Shown here: positions 27,309 through 36,649 of the stretch, one piece after another
Position numbering within the stretch: position 1 is the first letter of the stretch
Layout of the letters: each line of letters begins with the position of its first letter
Origin: Clostridiales bacterium
Lineage (GTDB): Bacteria; Acidobacteriota; Aminicenantia; Aminicenantales; UBA8522
Direction: 5' to 3'
NCBI GenBank assembly: GCA_029907205.1
Contig: JARYMI010000028.1
Span: 1 to 38,995, forward strand
DNA: 38,995 nt
Translations under genes and position numbers: made by a program
The notes under the pieces: generated by a model
The model's database searches: none
What the model was told of the DNA's origin: nothing
The model's input: only the letters and a program-made list of their open reading frames with translations

Positions 27309-28559
27309 TTAGCAGAATCGAAATAAACGAAACGGGTTCAAGTCTACACATGGAGCTTCATCACGGACAATCTGGCTAACCAGTTTCCCGGTGACGGGAG
27401 CGAGTGTAATTCCGAGCATTCCGTGTCCGGTGGCGACGATTAAGTTAGGGAGCTCAGGATGGCGAGAGATGAAAGGCAATCCATCAGGAGTGCAAGGTCT
27501 CAATCCGGAAGAAACAGCGAGAATATCGTGGCTTCCCGTCTGTTTAAGATAGTCCTGAGAAAAATTGAGAATTCGAGACACGCCCTTTTTTCTTACCTTG
27601 AAGTCCATGCCTTCAAATTCCAAAGCTCCCGCGATTCGGAGTGAATCTTCCAGCGGAGTGATGGCCACTTTTGCTTCGCTGAGATAAAGGGGAAAAGAAG
27701 GAAAATTATCGGGCAGCCGGGTTGAGATGACATAGCCCTTGGCCGGCTGGAGAGGGAGGTTCATGCCTATCTTTTTGGCTAGGCTTGAAGACCAGGCGCC
27801 GGCGGCTAAAACGACATTCTCGGGGCGAAAGTCGCCTCGATTTGTCCGAACAACGGTTAATTTGCTATTCGTGCTTTCGAAGCTCCGCACCTCTGTCTGG
27901 GGGTAAATGGTAACACCAAGATCACGGAGACGCTCGGCCAAAGCAGAAACAAACCTCGCCGGATCAAGATGGGCATCTTCTGGGTAAAAGACGCCTCCTG
28001 AAATTTCAGGCAGGAGAAAAGGACAGAAATCAAGAGTTTTTCGGCCATCGAAAATTTCAGCTTTTATGCCGTAAGACTGCAGAAGCTCCCTATCCTCAAG
28101 AGCTTCCCGGAATGCCTTCTCCTTTTTATAGACAATAAGCCATCCTTTTTGCTGGAAGCCGCAGGCCAGGTTTTCATTTTTGATTAAATCTTTCCATAAT
28201 TTTAGACTGGCATGATTTAACTTGCACAAAGCACCCATGCCCGCGCGCATTTTTTGCGCTGAGCAAGACCTGTGAAATCGCCAGAGCCACAGGAGGAGGT
28301 CGAAATCAGGGCGCACCCTGATACGAAGTGGGCTTTGGGGATGAAAGAGGCCCTTGAACGCCAGGCGCCTGGTGCGCGGGTTGGCCATGGGAACGCTGTG
28401 GCTTGGGACGATGAGCCCCGCGTTCGCTCCCGAGCATCCTGAGGCGAGCTCTCCTTTTTCAACCAGTGTAACAGAGAGCCCTGCTCTTACTAAATAGTAT
28501 GCGGCGCAGGCGCCGACTGCGCCTCCCCCTATCACTAGAACGTCGGCTCTCTCATTCAT
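27309..28559 (-). CDS. FAD-dependent oxidoreductase, D-amino-acid dehydrogenase-like (DadA type)
   Basis: A 416-residue DAO-superfamily flavoprotein. The N-terminus is a Rossmann FAD site (VLVIGGGAVGACAAYYLVRAG, followed by VEKGELASGCSGANAG). The C-terminus has the second FAD-binding segment (ATGHGMLGITLAPVTGKLV). It resembles the DadA / D-hydroxyproline dehydrogenase group that oxidises D-amino acids or related amines and passes electrons to the respiratory chain. The substrate cannot be read from the sequence. I start at ATG 28559 because it sits right before the Rossmann strand; an in-frame TTG at 28595 has a GAAGGAA site upstream and would add 12 residues. It follows the glycerate kinase by about 50 bases. 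Confidence 0.8.
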   Translation of the reverse strand: MNERADVLVIGGGAVGACAAYYLVRAGLSVTLVEKGELASGCSGANAGLIVPSHSVPMANPRTRRLAFKGLFHPQSPLRIRVRPDFDLLLWLWRFHRSCSAQKMRAGMGALCKLNHASLKLWKDLIKNENLACGFQQKGWLIVYKKEKAFREALEDRELLQSYGIKAEIFDGRKTLDFCPFLLPEISGGVFYPEDAHLDPARFVSALAERLRDLGVTIYPQTEVRSFESTNSKLTVVRTNRGDFRPENVVLAAGAWSSSLAKKIGMNLPLQPAKGYVISTRLPDNFPSFPLYLSEAKVAITPLEDSLRIAGALEFEGMDFKVRKKGVSRILNFSQDYLKQTGSHDILAVSSGLRPCTPDGLPFISRHPELPNLIVATGHGMLGITLAPVTGKLVSQIVRDEAPCVDLNPFRLFRFC

Positions 28560-28611
28560 CGCAAGAACTATATTTCGGGGCCAGTTTGATGTCAAATTCC
28601 TTCAAGAACGC

Positions 28612-29946
28612 TTAGCGAACGATAACGATATGGAGGTCCATGACGTTAGTTAAGGTGGCTCCGGTGACAAGGAGGTCGCCGAGCGGCTGAAAAAAGTGGT
28701 AAGAATCGTTGTTGCCGAGATAGGCCTCGGCCTCGAGGCCGAGCGCCCGGCCGCGCTGCACCGTCGAGCCGTCAACGATAGCTCCGGCAGCGTCGGTTGG
28801 TCCATCCGTTCCGTCGGTCGCCCCGCTCAGGATGACGACATCCTCCAGGCCTTCGATGCCGATTGCCGCCGCCAGGCAGAATTCCTGGTTTCGGCCACCG
28901 AGCCCCTTACCGCGAACTTTCACCGTCGTTTCCCCGCCCGAAATAAGGCAGCCGGGTCGTCTAACTGGCTGGCCGCTGCGGAGGACTTCCTTAGCCAGGG
29001 CGGTGTGCATCCGGGCGATTTCCCTCGCCTCGCCTTCAACAAAAGTCGAGAGAACGAGGGTATTGAAACCGAGTGAGCGGGCTTTTTCGGCGGCCGCTTC
29101 GACAGCCTGAGCGTTATTTGCAATGATGAGGTTTTGGGTGCGGCTGAAGGCTTCATCGCCAGGCTTTGGCGTTTCTGGGATTTCACCTCTTTTTCCTTTT
29201 TCAAAATGCTCTAAGATGGCGCGCGGAATCGTAATCGTCAGCTCATATTTTTCGAGGATATGGAGGCAATCGCCGAACGTCATCTCATCCGGAACAGTCG
29301 GACCTGAGGCAATGCTATCGGGCCTATCGCCAACGACATCGGAGAGGATGAGGGAGATGAGGGTGGCGGGATGGGCTAACCGCGCCAGCTGCCCACCCTT
29401 GACGGCTGAGATGTGTTTACGGACGGCGTTTATCTCGTGGATTGCCGCGCCACACTCAAGGAGGAGCTTCGTCACCTGCTGCTTTTCTTCAAGCGTCAGC
29501 CCCCCGGCCGGGACTGGAAGGAGAGCTGACCCGCCGCCCGAGATGAGGAAAAAGACAAGATCTTTCTCCCTTGCCCTGCAAACGAGCTCGATGATTTTTT
29601 CTGCGCCTCCTCTTCCCGCTTCATCGGGGACGGGATGGCCGGCCTCGCAGACCTGGATTCGCTCCAGAGCTTTAGCATGGCCATACTTGACGTTGACGTG
29701 ACCCTCCGTCAGCCGTTCTCCCAGAATTTCTTCGAGCGGCTGGGCCATCGCCGCGGCCGCTTTCCCGGCGCCAACAACCAGGACATTCTCGAAATCGTCG
29801 AGGTTGTAACTCCGCTCGCCGACTCTTAGAATGTTTCCCTCGCGGCGCACGTGCCTTCGCACGGCCATAGCCGGGTCGACGGCTGTGAGCCCCGCCCGAT
29901 AAATCGCCTCCGCCTCTTCCCGCAGTCTCTCAACTTTATTTTTCAT
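28612..29946 (-). CDS. Glycerate 2-kinase (DUF4147/MOFRL type)
   Basis: A 444-residue class II glycerate kinase that phosphorylates D-glycerate to 2-phosphoglycerate with ATP. The N-terminal DUF4147 domain shows VVGAGKAAAAMAQPLEE, NVKYGH, EAGHPVPDEAG and FLISGGGSALLPVP, followed by the conserved VRKHISAVKGGQLARL and SDVVGDRPDSIASGPT. The C-terminal MOFRL domain includes SGATDGTDGPTDAAGAIVD and NNDSYHFF. It feeds glycerate from sugar-acid or serine breakdown into glycolysis. Its ATG is only 18 bases after the helicase stop, with no clear Shine-Dalgarno, so readthrough from the helicase transcript is likely. The DadA-like gene follows. Confidence 0.93.
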   Translation of the reverse strand: MKNKVERLREEAEAIYRAGLTAVDPAMAVRRHVRREGNILRVGERSYNLDDFENVLVVGAGKAAAAMAQPLEEILGERLTEGHVNVKYGHAKALERIQVCEAGHPVPDEAGRGGAEKIIELVCRAREKDLVFFLISGGGSALLPVPAGGLTLEEKQQVTKLLLECGAAIHEINAVRKHISAVKGGQLARLAHPATLISLILSDVVGDRPDSIASGPTVPDEMTFGDCLHILEKYELTITIPRAILEHFEKGKRGEIPETPKPGDEAFSRTQNLIIANNAQAVEAAAEKARSLGFNTLVLSTFVEGEAREIARMHTALAKEVLRSGQPVRRPGCLISGGETTVKVRGKGLGGRNQEFCLAAAIGIEGLEDVVILSGATDGTDGPTDAAGAIVDGSTVQRGRALGLEAEAYLGNNDSYHFFQPLGDLLVTGATLTNVMDLHIVIVR

Positions 29947-29964
29947 CGGCTGCTATAGGTAAAT

Positions 29965-32900
29965 TCATTGGATCCTGGTTCTTTGCTCGTAAATCTCGAG
30001 AATCTGCTTCGCGCACGCATCCGCATTTTTTAGGATCGTCCTTCCCCAGTACGTGAGTACAACCCAGCCGCGGCTCTGGAGGTAGTTCCTTTTCTGGGCA
30101 TCGCTTTCAAGCGTCTCCCTATTTCCATGAACGGCAAAGCCGTCACAGAAAACGGCAATTCTTGCATCAGGCCAGGCGAAATCCGGTACTGTGACAAGCC
30201 GACCCTCCTCATCCTTGATTTCAAATTCCCGCTCGCCCGGCGGCAAACCTTCGATTTCCTTGAGGGCCCTCCGCAGCGGCTCTTCAATCTCTCCTTTAGG
30301 ATAGCGCCGCACGGAATCATCCGTCCCCGCCAAGCGCTTTTGCAGCATCTCGCTGATTTTATCAAGTCCGGCTCCAATTCTGTCTTCCTGGGCTTGGACA
30401 TGCTCCTGTTCAGATAGAATTACTAAAAGATCGCGGATTCCATCCTTATCGAAGAAAGGGTGCCAGCGTTGGTTGCCATAACGTTTAAGGCAAAGATAGC
30501 AGGCCTTGCGACAGGAATGACCAAAGAGCCGTTGCATTGCAGCTTGCGCTATTTCTGGCAATTTCGCTGCTATTTCCTCCAGATAACCTGCTCCACCAGG
30601 GACTGTCTCATAGTAAACAATTTGCTCTGATATGGAACCAGGCAGACTTTTTCTTACGAAACTCGAGATTTCTCCTGCCTCGAGCTCGAGCAGATTTTGA
30701 GCTCCTGCGAGGAGTGCCTCGGCCAGGGTGACAAGCATTGGCGAAAGGCTAGAACGTCCGATTTTCTGAGTATCTCCGCGCGAAGGAATGTTCAGGATCA
30801 ACGCATCAGTTGAAAATTTATAAGCGAGGATCAACGGGATAGGCTCTCCGGAACAAAAACGCTTATGATAAAAGAGCCATTCTTCAACAGCCTTCTTCTT
30901 TTTCGGATCGAGACGGTCGTGGGGCAAATGTCGTCCGCAATCCGGACAAAGCCAGAATCGACTTCCAGAACCTGTCTTGCTTTCGAGTCGTCCCCAGTTG
31001 GTAATAAGGACTTCAGCCAGTTTGAGGTGTTCAACGGGCGTAAGTTGATAAAGATAGAGCAGACTCTTTTCGGCGCTTTCGGCAAGGAGCGTTTCTCTTC
31101 GCTCCTGGGTCTCCTTTTGTCGCGATTCCTCATCGGAGCTTATTTTCAAATTCTCCTCCGCCTCGAAAGAATCGACGAATACGATGTCAGTAGCTGCCGG
31201 GAGGGGCTCGTGGCATCTTGGGCAGCGGTTCCTGCCGGATTCTACCGCCTCGTCACACTGGTCGCAGAAATGGAAAGCCCGAAGCCTACCGCTTGCCTCG
31301 GCGTCTGTCCGGCCGGGTGAGGGCGCAGAGGCGCCCGGCCCTCCCGGAAAAAGAACCCTGATGGACTTGAGCTTATGGCCGTTAGCATAAACGTAGTTCC
31401 CCGGAGCGAATTCCTCAATAGCAATAGCGGAAGTGCGAAATAGCGTAGGTGTATCGTTAACGCCCGGGTCAAGGCTGAAAGTGTCCACAGGGAATTGATA
31501 GGCTGGTAGAATCCCTTTGGTCGAAAGATAATTCAGCGTGTAGGCCCTCTCCGGGTCCTGCGTTATTTCGAAATAAGCTCTTTTCCTTGCGGCTGCCTTC
31601 TTATCGTCCTGTCTCGGCGAACCGATTGTAGAAAATTCTTTGAATTCCTTGTCGAGCTGCTTTACTCTCTGCCACCATGTCTCAAATACAAACGTTAAAT
31701 CATCCCTGAGGCCATCCACGATGGCTGCGGCATCTGCTTCTCCATACCGCATCGTTCTGCCTCCGAGTCGGTCTTGCTCTAAGAGGGCTGCCGTTTCTGT
31801 TACGAGCCTGTCACGGCAGCGTCCGATCTCTTCAAAAAAATCCTCCAGCAATTCACTTTTCCATTTTGTCGGGTTGCGCAGGTCGTCGAGGAGTTCGCCC
31901 ATCCGGTTAGGAAGCTCTGTTTCCAGCTTTTCGAGAACATAGGATCGGAGGTGGCGCCAGACGATTTTAGGGTTGTCGAGTCGCAGTCGTGGGGGGTCGA
32001 ACCTTCCGGCGACAAACCATTCAGGCCTCTCAAAGGCATGGCGATCGTGCGCTCCTCCTGCGCAAAAAGTGCTCGCAAACCCGATTCTCAATCTTCTGCC
32101 TGAACGGCCGACTCGCTGGATGTAATTTGCCGGGGTGGGTGGCGTGTTCCTCAGCACGATGGTCAAAAGCGGTCCGATATCAACGCCTAACTCGAGCGTA
32201 GGCGTGCACACAAGAACATCGAGCTTTCCTTCTTTGAAATCTGTTTCTCGTTTGGCGCGGTCTTCGCCGGAGATTTGAGCGCTGTGCTCGACGACAGCAA
32301 GCCTTTGTGGGGTTCGTTGAAGATAAGAGCGTGCATAATAGTTTTCTTCGTCGTATTGCGCGGGAATCAGCCGACCGGTTGTGCACTTGGGTGTTGGACA
32401 AGTCGGAAGGTAATAGGCCCGCCAAGTCTGGCAGGCATTGCATCTAAAACCATGTTCCGGTGCATGAAGACGAATGACCCGAGGGGCAATTTGTAAGGGA
32501 TGTAAACCCGAGGTCCTTTCCTTAGCCGGAATGGGAAATTGCGGAACATAGGTTAATATGCCCAATTCTTCTAGAAGAGGGATGACCGTCCGCAGAAATA
32601 ACTCTGACGCCTCTCGGCTTCCTGCAACCCTGGCGACAATTTTTTGGGGTGCTGTGAGTTGTCCAGCCTTTGGGTTCTCCTGAACAAAACCTATCAGGCG
32701 TTGAGCCCTGCGGATATGTTCAGGTCGCTCGAGGGCGAATGCTTTAGGATGACGGTCGCGCTCCGGGATGCGGATGTCATAAGGCTCGGCCTCAACTTCA
32801 CGATACTTTCGCTTCTTGGCGGGGTCTATATATTCCAGAAAAAAATCATAGGCAATAGAGCGGTTCCTTCTCATGATATCGAGCACCGCTCTAGTCAAAT

Positions 32901-35211
32901 TGAGAGCTGTTTCGGCATCCGCACCCACAAATTGCGCCGCCCGCAAAAAGCGGTCATCTTGCATAAGTTCATCTAAAAACTCATATTCGACCGCGACAAT
33001 GCCAAGGGTCTCGAGAGAAGCTCGCTGCCGACTATATCGCGTAAATTCGTTAGCAGCACTATACCTTAGAGCAAAAAGCCAGTTCTCGCGCTCAAGCTGA
33101 GTGGGTCTTTTTTGGATAATTCCCATCTCCTGATAAGCGTCAAAAAGTCTCTCTGGAAGCTCATCGAGGTAGACTCCCCGGTTCCTCTCATTACGGACTT
33201 CCTTGGCAATGATGTGTCTAAGAGCGAAAGTCCTATGCTTATCAGCCGTGTATCCTGCTTGGTGGGCTGCATCCTGACGGTTATCGGCAAATACAAGAAG
33301 CTTCCTATCCTCTCCTTTTAGCCTATCAAGATGATGCGTGGCCAGAACGGACACGGTCGAAGCAGTGCCCGTCCGAAGAGGGGTCACGATATCGCCCCGG
33401 GGATAGATATCTCCGCATGCAGGGCAAGTGTTGAGCTTCCCGCGGTGCATGAACATAAGAATCGTTTGGCGATTACAGGCGGGGCATAATTGCCCCTCGC
33501 CGAGCAGGCGACCGCAACCAGGGCACAGGCCGACGCGCTCAAGCCTGGCTTCTGCCTCGACCCGGCGATTACCCCGGTGTTGCCTTGGAGTTTGGCCCGT
33601 CATTTCCCCCGTCTCGGCTGGCTCTTCTTCGGTTTCTGCCTCTGGCCTGTCGGGCAGTTCCCGAATCTCATGAGTAAGGAAAGCGGTATTCTCATCACTA
33701 AAGAAATCCCCTGTTCCGACGGGCATATTGTCGTCAGGCCGCTCGAAACGCACTTTTATAAAATCCTGTCCGCAGGTCCGGCATAGAGCAGCCGGTCTGG
33801 CGACAGAACCGCAACGTCCACAAACAGTTCCTCCCTGCGGAACCAAAGTCCGACATTCTGGATTGGTGCAAAGGGAGACATCGTAGATTCCATGGAAAAA
33901 AGTGTGAAGCTTAGGCTGAAGCCGGGGTGGATGGTCGTCGTCGCCCACACTTCCTACCAGAAGGTAAGCTTCGATTTCGCGTCGAACTTGTTCGAGCGAG
34001 AGATTTTTCCTTTCCTCATAGCGGTTCTGAATCTCTCTCGCTGCCTCATCAAGTGACGTTGGCGCGGCGAAAATCTCTTCGATAGCTTTGATGATAAGAT
34101 TTCCGGCCAGAACTGCGGATATTCTATTGGAGATTGGCCCTTCGGCGGGGCACGATTTTCCTGTAAGGCGTTCGGCGAGAGAAACAACAGCTGAATTATC
34201 ATTAACGTTGATAGCGTAGAGTTCATCTTTTGCAAAATATGGCGCGGTGGGCATCCATTCAGCCGCCAAGTCCTTTTGTACAACATAGGACTCTTTGATG
34301 ATATCTTCCATCCGCACCTTTTCCCCAAAAAGAGTTGATGAAAAGGAAGCGAGGGCCTTTGCCCCATCTTCGCCCGAGGCTACAGTCGCTGATGTCCCTA
34401 TGACCGTCAGTTCGCCTGGAGCCAATCCTGCATGCGCTTTTAGCCGTCGGATCAGGCAGGCAATTTCTGTGGCTAAAGCGCCGCGATAGCTATGGACTTC
34501 ATCAAGGACAAGATAGCGAAGGGAAGGAGTGAATAATGCCCGGTCTTTCCTCCGCACGAGCAGGAATTCGAGCTGTTTATAGTTAGTCAGGATAATATCA
34601 GGGGGTCTTTGACGGATTGCTGCCCGCGTTGTTCTTTCTGATTCGGCCGGCGCTTCTCTTAAGCTCTGGGCCGCCGCGTCACTGTCGCCGGTATAGAGGC
34701 CGTAGGAAATATCCAGGCCTGTTCCCCGAAGCAATTTTCTCATTCTCTCAAGTTGGTCATTGGCCAGGGCGTTCATCGGATACAAGAAGATAGCCTGAAC
34801 CCCTGTCAAGCCGTTTCGTTTCCGGCTGATAATGCCGTCAATAATTGGCAAGAGAAATGCTTCAGTCTTGCCAGAGCCGGTTCCTGTCGTCACAACTAAT
34901 GACCTTCCGGCTTTTCCAACCTCGAGAGCTTGCTCCTGATGGGAAAAGAGCCGCCCATCGCCAAAAGGCCATCGGGCTTTTAGGACTTCAGGGGCAATAC
35001 GTCCGGCGTTAGCTAACTCTTGGAGAGAATGCCCGAGCGCAAAATCGCGCGCCAGCGTCACATAGGGCCCCTTGACAATGAAGTCGGTTCGGGCCAGGTG
35101 GTCTTCGAACTGCTTCCTTAGATGGTCGTCAAGGAACCGGTAGGAAGTTTTTAAAAACCGGCGATATTCCTCGATTAAGTTATGAACTGCCTCCGGAATA
35201 TTAACAATCAT
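29965..35211 (-). CDS. Giant DEAD/DEAH helicase with zinc fingers, DUF1998 and C-terminal Vsr/DUF559-like nuclease domain (DruE/DrmA-like)
   Basis: A 1748-residue SF2 helicase. Motif I is TGTGSGKT at residues 109-116; Ia PMNALAN at 145-151; II DEVH at 237-240; III SAT at 274-276. An insert of ~450-600 carries three or more CxxC clusters (CGRCGSVARPAALCRTC, CPGC/CPAC, CPACGD). The second RecA lobe has FADNRQDA (640-647), CTPTLELGVD (1001-1010) and QRVGRSGRR (1031-1039). Further zinc motifs (CDQCDEAVESGRNRCPRC; CPDCGRH) precede a DUF1998/MZB domain with ETVPGGAGYLEEI and CRKACYLCLKRY. The last ~85 residues contain VPDFAWPDARIAVFCDGFAVHG, like Vsr/DUF559 nucleases. Length and architecture fit DruE of Druantia or DrmA of DISARM; partner genes are not all visible. 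The Shine-Dalgarno contains a G7 run. The XRE-ImmA regulator lies upstream on the same strand. Confidence 0.85.
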   Translation of the reverse strand: MIVNIPEAVHNLIEEYRRFLKTSYRFLDDHLRKQFEDHLARTDFIVKGPYVTLARDFALGHSLQELANAGRIAPEVLKARWPFGDGRLFSHQEQALEVGKAGRSLVVTTGTGSGKTEAFLLPIIDGIISRKRNGLTGVQAIFLYPMNALANDQLERMRKLLRGTGLDISYGLYTGDSDAAAQSLREAPAESERTTRAAIRQRPPDIILTNYKQLEFLLVRRKDRALFTPSLRYLVLDEVHSYRGALATEIACLIRRLKAHAGLAPGELTVIGTSATVASGEDGAKALASFSSTLFGEKVRMEDIIKESYVVQKDLAAEWMPTAPYFAKDELYAINVNDNSAVVSLAERLTGKSCPAEGPISNRISAVLAGNLIIKAIEEIFAAPTSLDEAAREIQNRYEERKNLSLEQVRREIEAYLLVGSVGDDDHPPRLQPKLHTFFHGIYDVSLCTNPECRTLVPQGGTVCGRCGSVARPAALCRTCGQDFIKVRFERPDDNMPVGTGDFFSDENTAFLTHEIRELPDRPEAETEEEPAETGEMTGQTPRQHRGNRRVEAEARLERVGLCPGCGRLLGEGQLCPACNRQTILMFMHRGKLNTCPACGDIYPRGDIVTPLRTGTASTVSVLATHHLDRLKGEDRKLLVFADNRQDAAHQAGYTADKHRTFALRHIIAKEVRNERNRGVYLDELPERLFDAYQEMGIIQKRPTQLERENWLFALRYSAANEFTRYSRQRASLETLGIVAVEYEFLDELMQDDRFLRAAQFVGADAETALNLTRAVLDIMRRNRSIAYDFFLEYIDPAKKRKYREVEAEPYDIRIPERDRHPKAFALERPEHIRRAQRLIGFVQENPKAGQLTAPQKIVARVAGSREASELFLRTVIPLLEELGILTYVPQFPIPAKERTSGLHPLQIAPRVIRLHAPEHGFRCNACQTWRAYYLPTCPTPKCTTGRLIPAQYDEENYYARSYLQRTPQRLAVVEHSAQISGEDRAKRETDFKEGKLDVLVCTPTLELGVDIGPLLTIVLRNTPPTPANYIQRVGRSGRRLRIGFASTFCAGGAHDRHAFERPEWFVAGRFDPPRLRLDNPKIVWRHLRSYVLEKLETELPNRMGELLDDLRNPTKWKSELLEDFFEEIGRCRDRLVTETAALLEQDRLGGRTMRYGEADAAAIVDGLRDDLTFVFETWWQRVKQLDKEFKEFSTIGSPRQDDKKAAARKRAYFEITQDPERAYTLNYLSTKGILPAYQFPVDTFSLDPGVNDTPTLFRTSAIAIEEFAPGNYVYANGHKLKSIRVLFPGGPGASAPSPGRTDAEASGRLRAFHFCDQCDEAVESGRNRCPRCHEPLPAATDIVFVDSFEAEENLKISSDEESRQKETQERRETLLAESAEKSLLYLYQLTPVEHLKLAEVLITNWGRLESKTGSGSRFWLCPDCGRHLPHDRLDPKKKKAVEEWLFYHKRFCSGEPIPLILAYKFSTDALILNIPSRGDTQKIGRSSLSPMLVTLAEALLAGAQNLLELEAGEISSFVRKSLPGSISEQIVYYETVPGGAGYLEEIAAKLPEIAQAAMQRLFGHSCRKACYLCLKRYGNQRWHPFFDKDGIRDLLVILSEQEHVQAQEDRIGAGLDKISEMLQKRLAGTDDSVRRYPKGEIEEPLRRALKEIEGLPPGEREFEIKDEEGRLVTVPDFAWPDARIAVFCDGFAVHGNRETLESDAQKRNYLQSRGWVVLTYWGRTILKNADACAKQILEIYEQRTRIQ

Positions 35212-35250
35212 GGCTTATGCCTCCCCCCCGTTTTCCTGGGCACTATTTAT

Positions 35251-35296
35251 CTCCTTCATATAAGGAGAAAACATCACGAAATTATCCTTTTGTCAA
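35251..35296 (-). promoter_or_regulatory. Possible promoter/operator upstream of the helicase
   Basis: The 199-base gap between regulator and helicase holds a consensus TTGACA on the minus strand (35296-35291), but no good -10 box at the proper distance (TGTTTT at 18 bases is poor). Just downstream is an inverted repeat, CTCCTTATATGAAGGAG on the minus strand (35267-35251), with six-base arms and a five-base gap. A dimeric XRE repressor could use it. This is a suggestion from position only. Confidence 0.3.
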
Positions 35297-35410
35297 GGAG
35301 AGATTCCGCCTGTCATAATGGTCACCGTTTTCCTTTTACTATCTCTTGTACCCGATTAAGAACCCTCTCGAACGGTGGGGCCTTTTTTTCGCTCACAACG
35401 CAGCCCTATT

Positions 35411-36649
35411 TTATCCCCCGCTTCTGCGTGCTTGCGGAATCTCGTAAATTTCTTCATCAGTGAGCCCTGCCAAGCGCAATAGCTCAATTAGTTTATTCCT
35501 GCTGATAAGCTCCTCTTCTGCTGCTTCCATGGCCAGAGAGAATAGGCGCTGTCCAGCGTTGTAGAGGAATGCTTGTCGGGGCTTCGATAAAGAAGGTTCG
35601 AGTGCATAAAAAAAACTTTCAATCTTTTTCCCGAGCGCGCCTTTTTCTTTGTCCATGAATGCCTTTTGCTTTTCCGTGTTGATCAAATTAAGGTTGCGGA
35701 GCCTCCAGGTCGCAGCTTCAAGGCTTGCACCGAAGGTCTTAGCCATGATGACCACATCGATAAAATCAATTTCGCGGACTCGCTCTTTACGCCGTGCTTC
35801 GTAGTTAATAATCTTATCCCTAACGATCTGAGGGGCGGGGATTCTTGATGGAATGGCCTTGCCCCGACTGGCCAAAAAATTTTTTATGCCCTCTTCAGGC
35901 ATCAAGAAGCAGGCTGCAAAGACATCAGCGCGAATCTCCCTATAGTCCTTTGCGTGTTCGGTGCGGGTAACGATTCCAGGGATGTCCTCTATGTCGCAAA
36001 TGGCATGACAATACTCGTGCACAACCGAATACCGTTGTCGTGTCCAGGCATCTGCGCTGTTCACGGCGCACACAATCGCCGGGTCGGACTGAAATGTAAA
36101 ACCAGAAATTCCGGGGGGAAGATATATACCTAAAACCAGTATACCCTGGCTATCAAGGATGGCCGAAGGATTATCGATCGGCGCTGTTCCCAGCTTAAGC
36201 CTGCTTCGCTCTTGCTCGGCGATTTCTTGCCCTTTTACGACAGCTTCCCATTTTGTGCGGACGCGATGAACATATTTCGTGGGTGTGCTGAAGCTTGTCC
36301 GGTTATGGCCCAACTTATTTTCGAGTTCAAGAATTGCGTTAACCACCTCGATGCCACGGCTCATTTCCTTCTGGATGGTCGGGTCCTTTCGGGCCTCCTC
36401 GATAGTTCTCCAGATGAACGCGATTCCGTCCTTTTCAAAAGACTCTTCGAAAAAGCTCTGTGGGGGTCTCCCGTACAGCCTGGAAAGAGCCATTAGCTCG
36501 ATACTGGAGACCTTCCGCTTTCCTGCCTCGATCTGGGAGATTGCTGGGCGCACCAAACCCAGGGCTTTGGCAGCGTCCCCCTGCGTAAACCCCGCCCTTT
36601 CCCTGGCTTCCCGCAGCCTTCTTGCTAGTTCTTCCTGAGTAATGGCCAT
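35411..36649 (-). CDS. XRE-type HTH plus ImmA/IrrE (M78) metallopeptidase regulator
   Basis: A 412-residue fusion. Residues 8-62 are an XRE helix-turn-helix (ELARRLREARERAGFTQGDA, AISQIEAGKRKVS). Residues ~165-265 are an M78 metallopeptidase domain with HEYCH at 211-215 and the downstream REIRADVFAACFLMP segment supplying the usual third ligand, so catalysis looks possible. The C-terminal ~140 residues are helical and basic, of unknown role. In ImmA/ImmR and IrrE/DdrO systems such proteases cleave XRE repressors to switch on mobile-element or DNA-damage genes. Here both parts are one chain, as in many stand-alone regulators. A GGGAGG Shine-Dalgarno precedes the ATG. Its position just upstream of the helicase suggests it controls that gene. 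Confidence 0.88.
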   Translation of the reverse strand: MAITQEELARRLREARERAGFTQGDAAKALGLVRPAISQIEAGKRKVSSIELMALSRLYGRPPQSFFEESFEKDGIAFIWRTIEEARKDPTIQKEMSRGIEVVNAILELENKLGHNRTSFSTPTKYVHRVRTKWEAVVKGQEIAEQERSRLKLGTAPIDNPSAILDSQGILVLGIYLPPGISGFTFQSDPAIVCAVNSADAWTRQRYSVVHEYCHAICDIEDIPGIVTRTEHAKDYREIRADVFAACFLMPEEGIKNFLASRGKAIPSRIPAPQIVRDKIINYEARRKERVREIDFIDVVIMAKTFGASLEAATWRLRNLNLINTEKQKAFMDKEKGALGKKIESFFYALEPSLSKPRQAFLYNAGQRLFSLAMEAAEEELISRNKLIELLRLAGLTDEEIYEIPQARRSGG

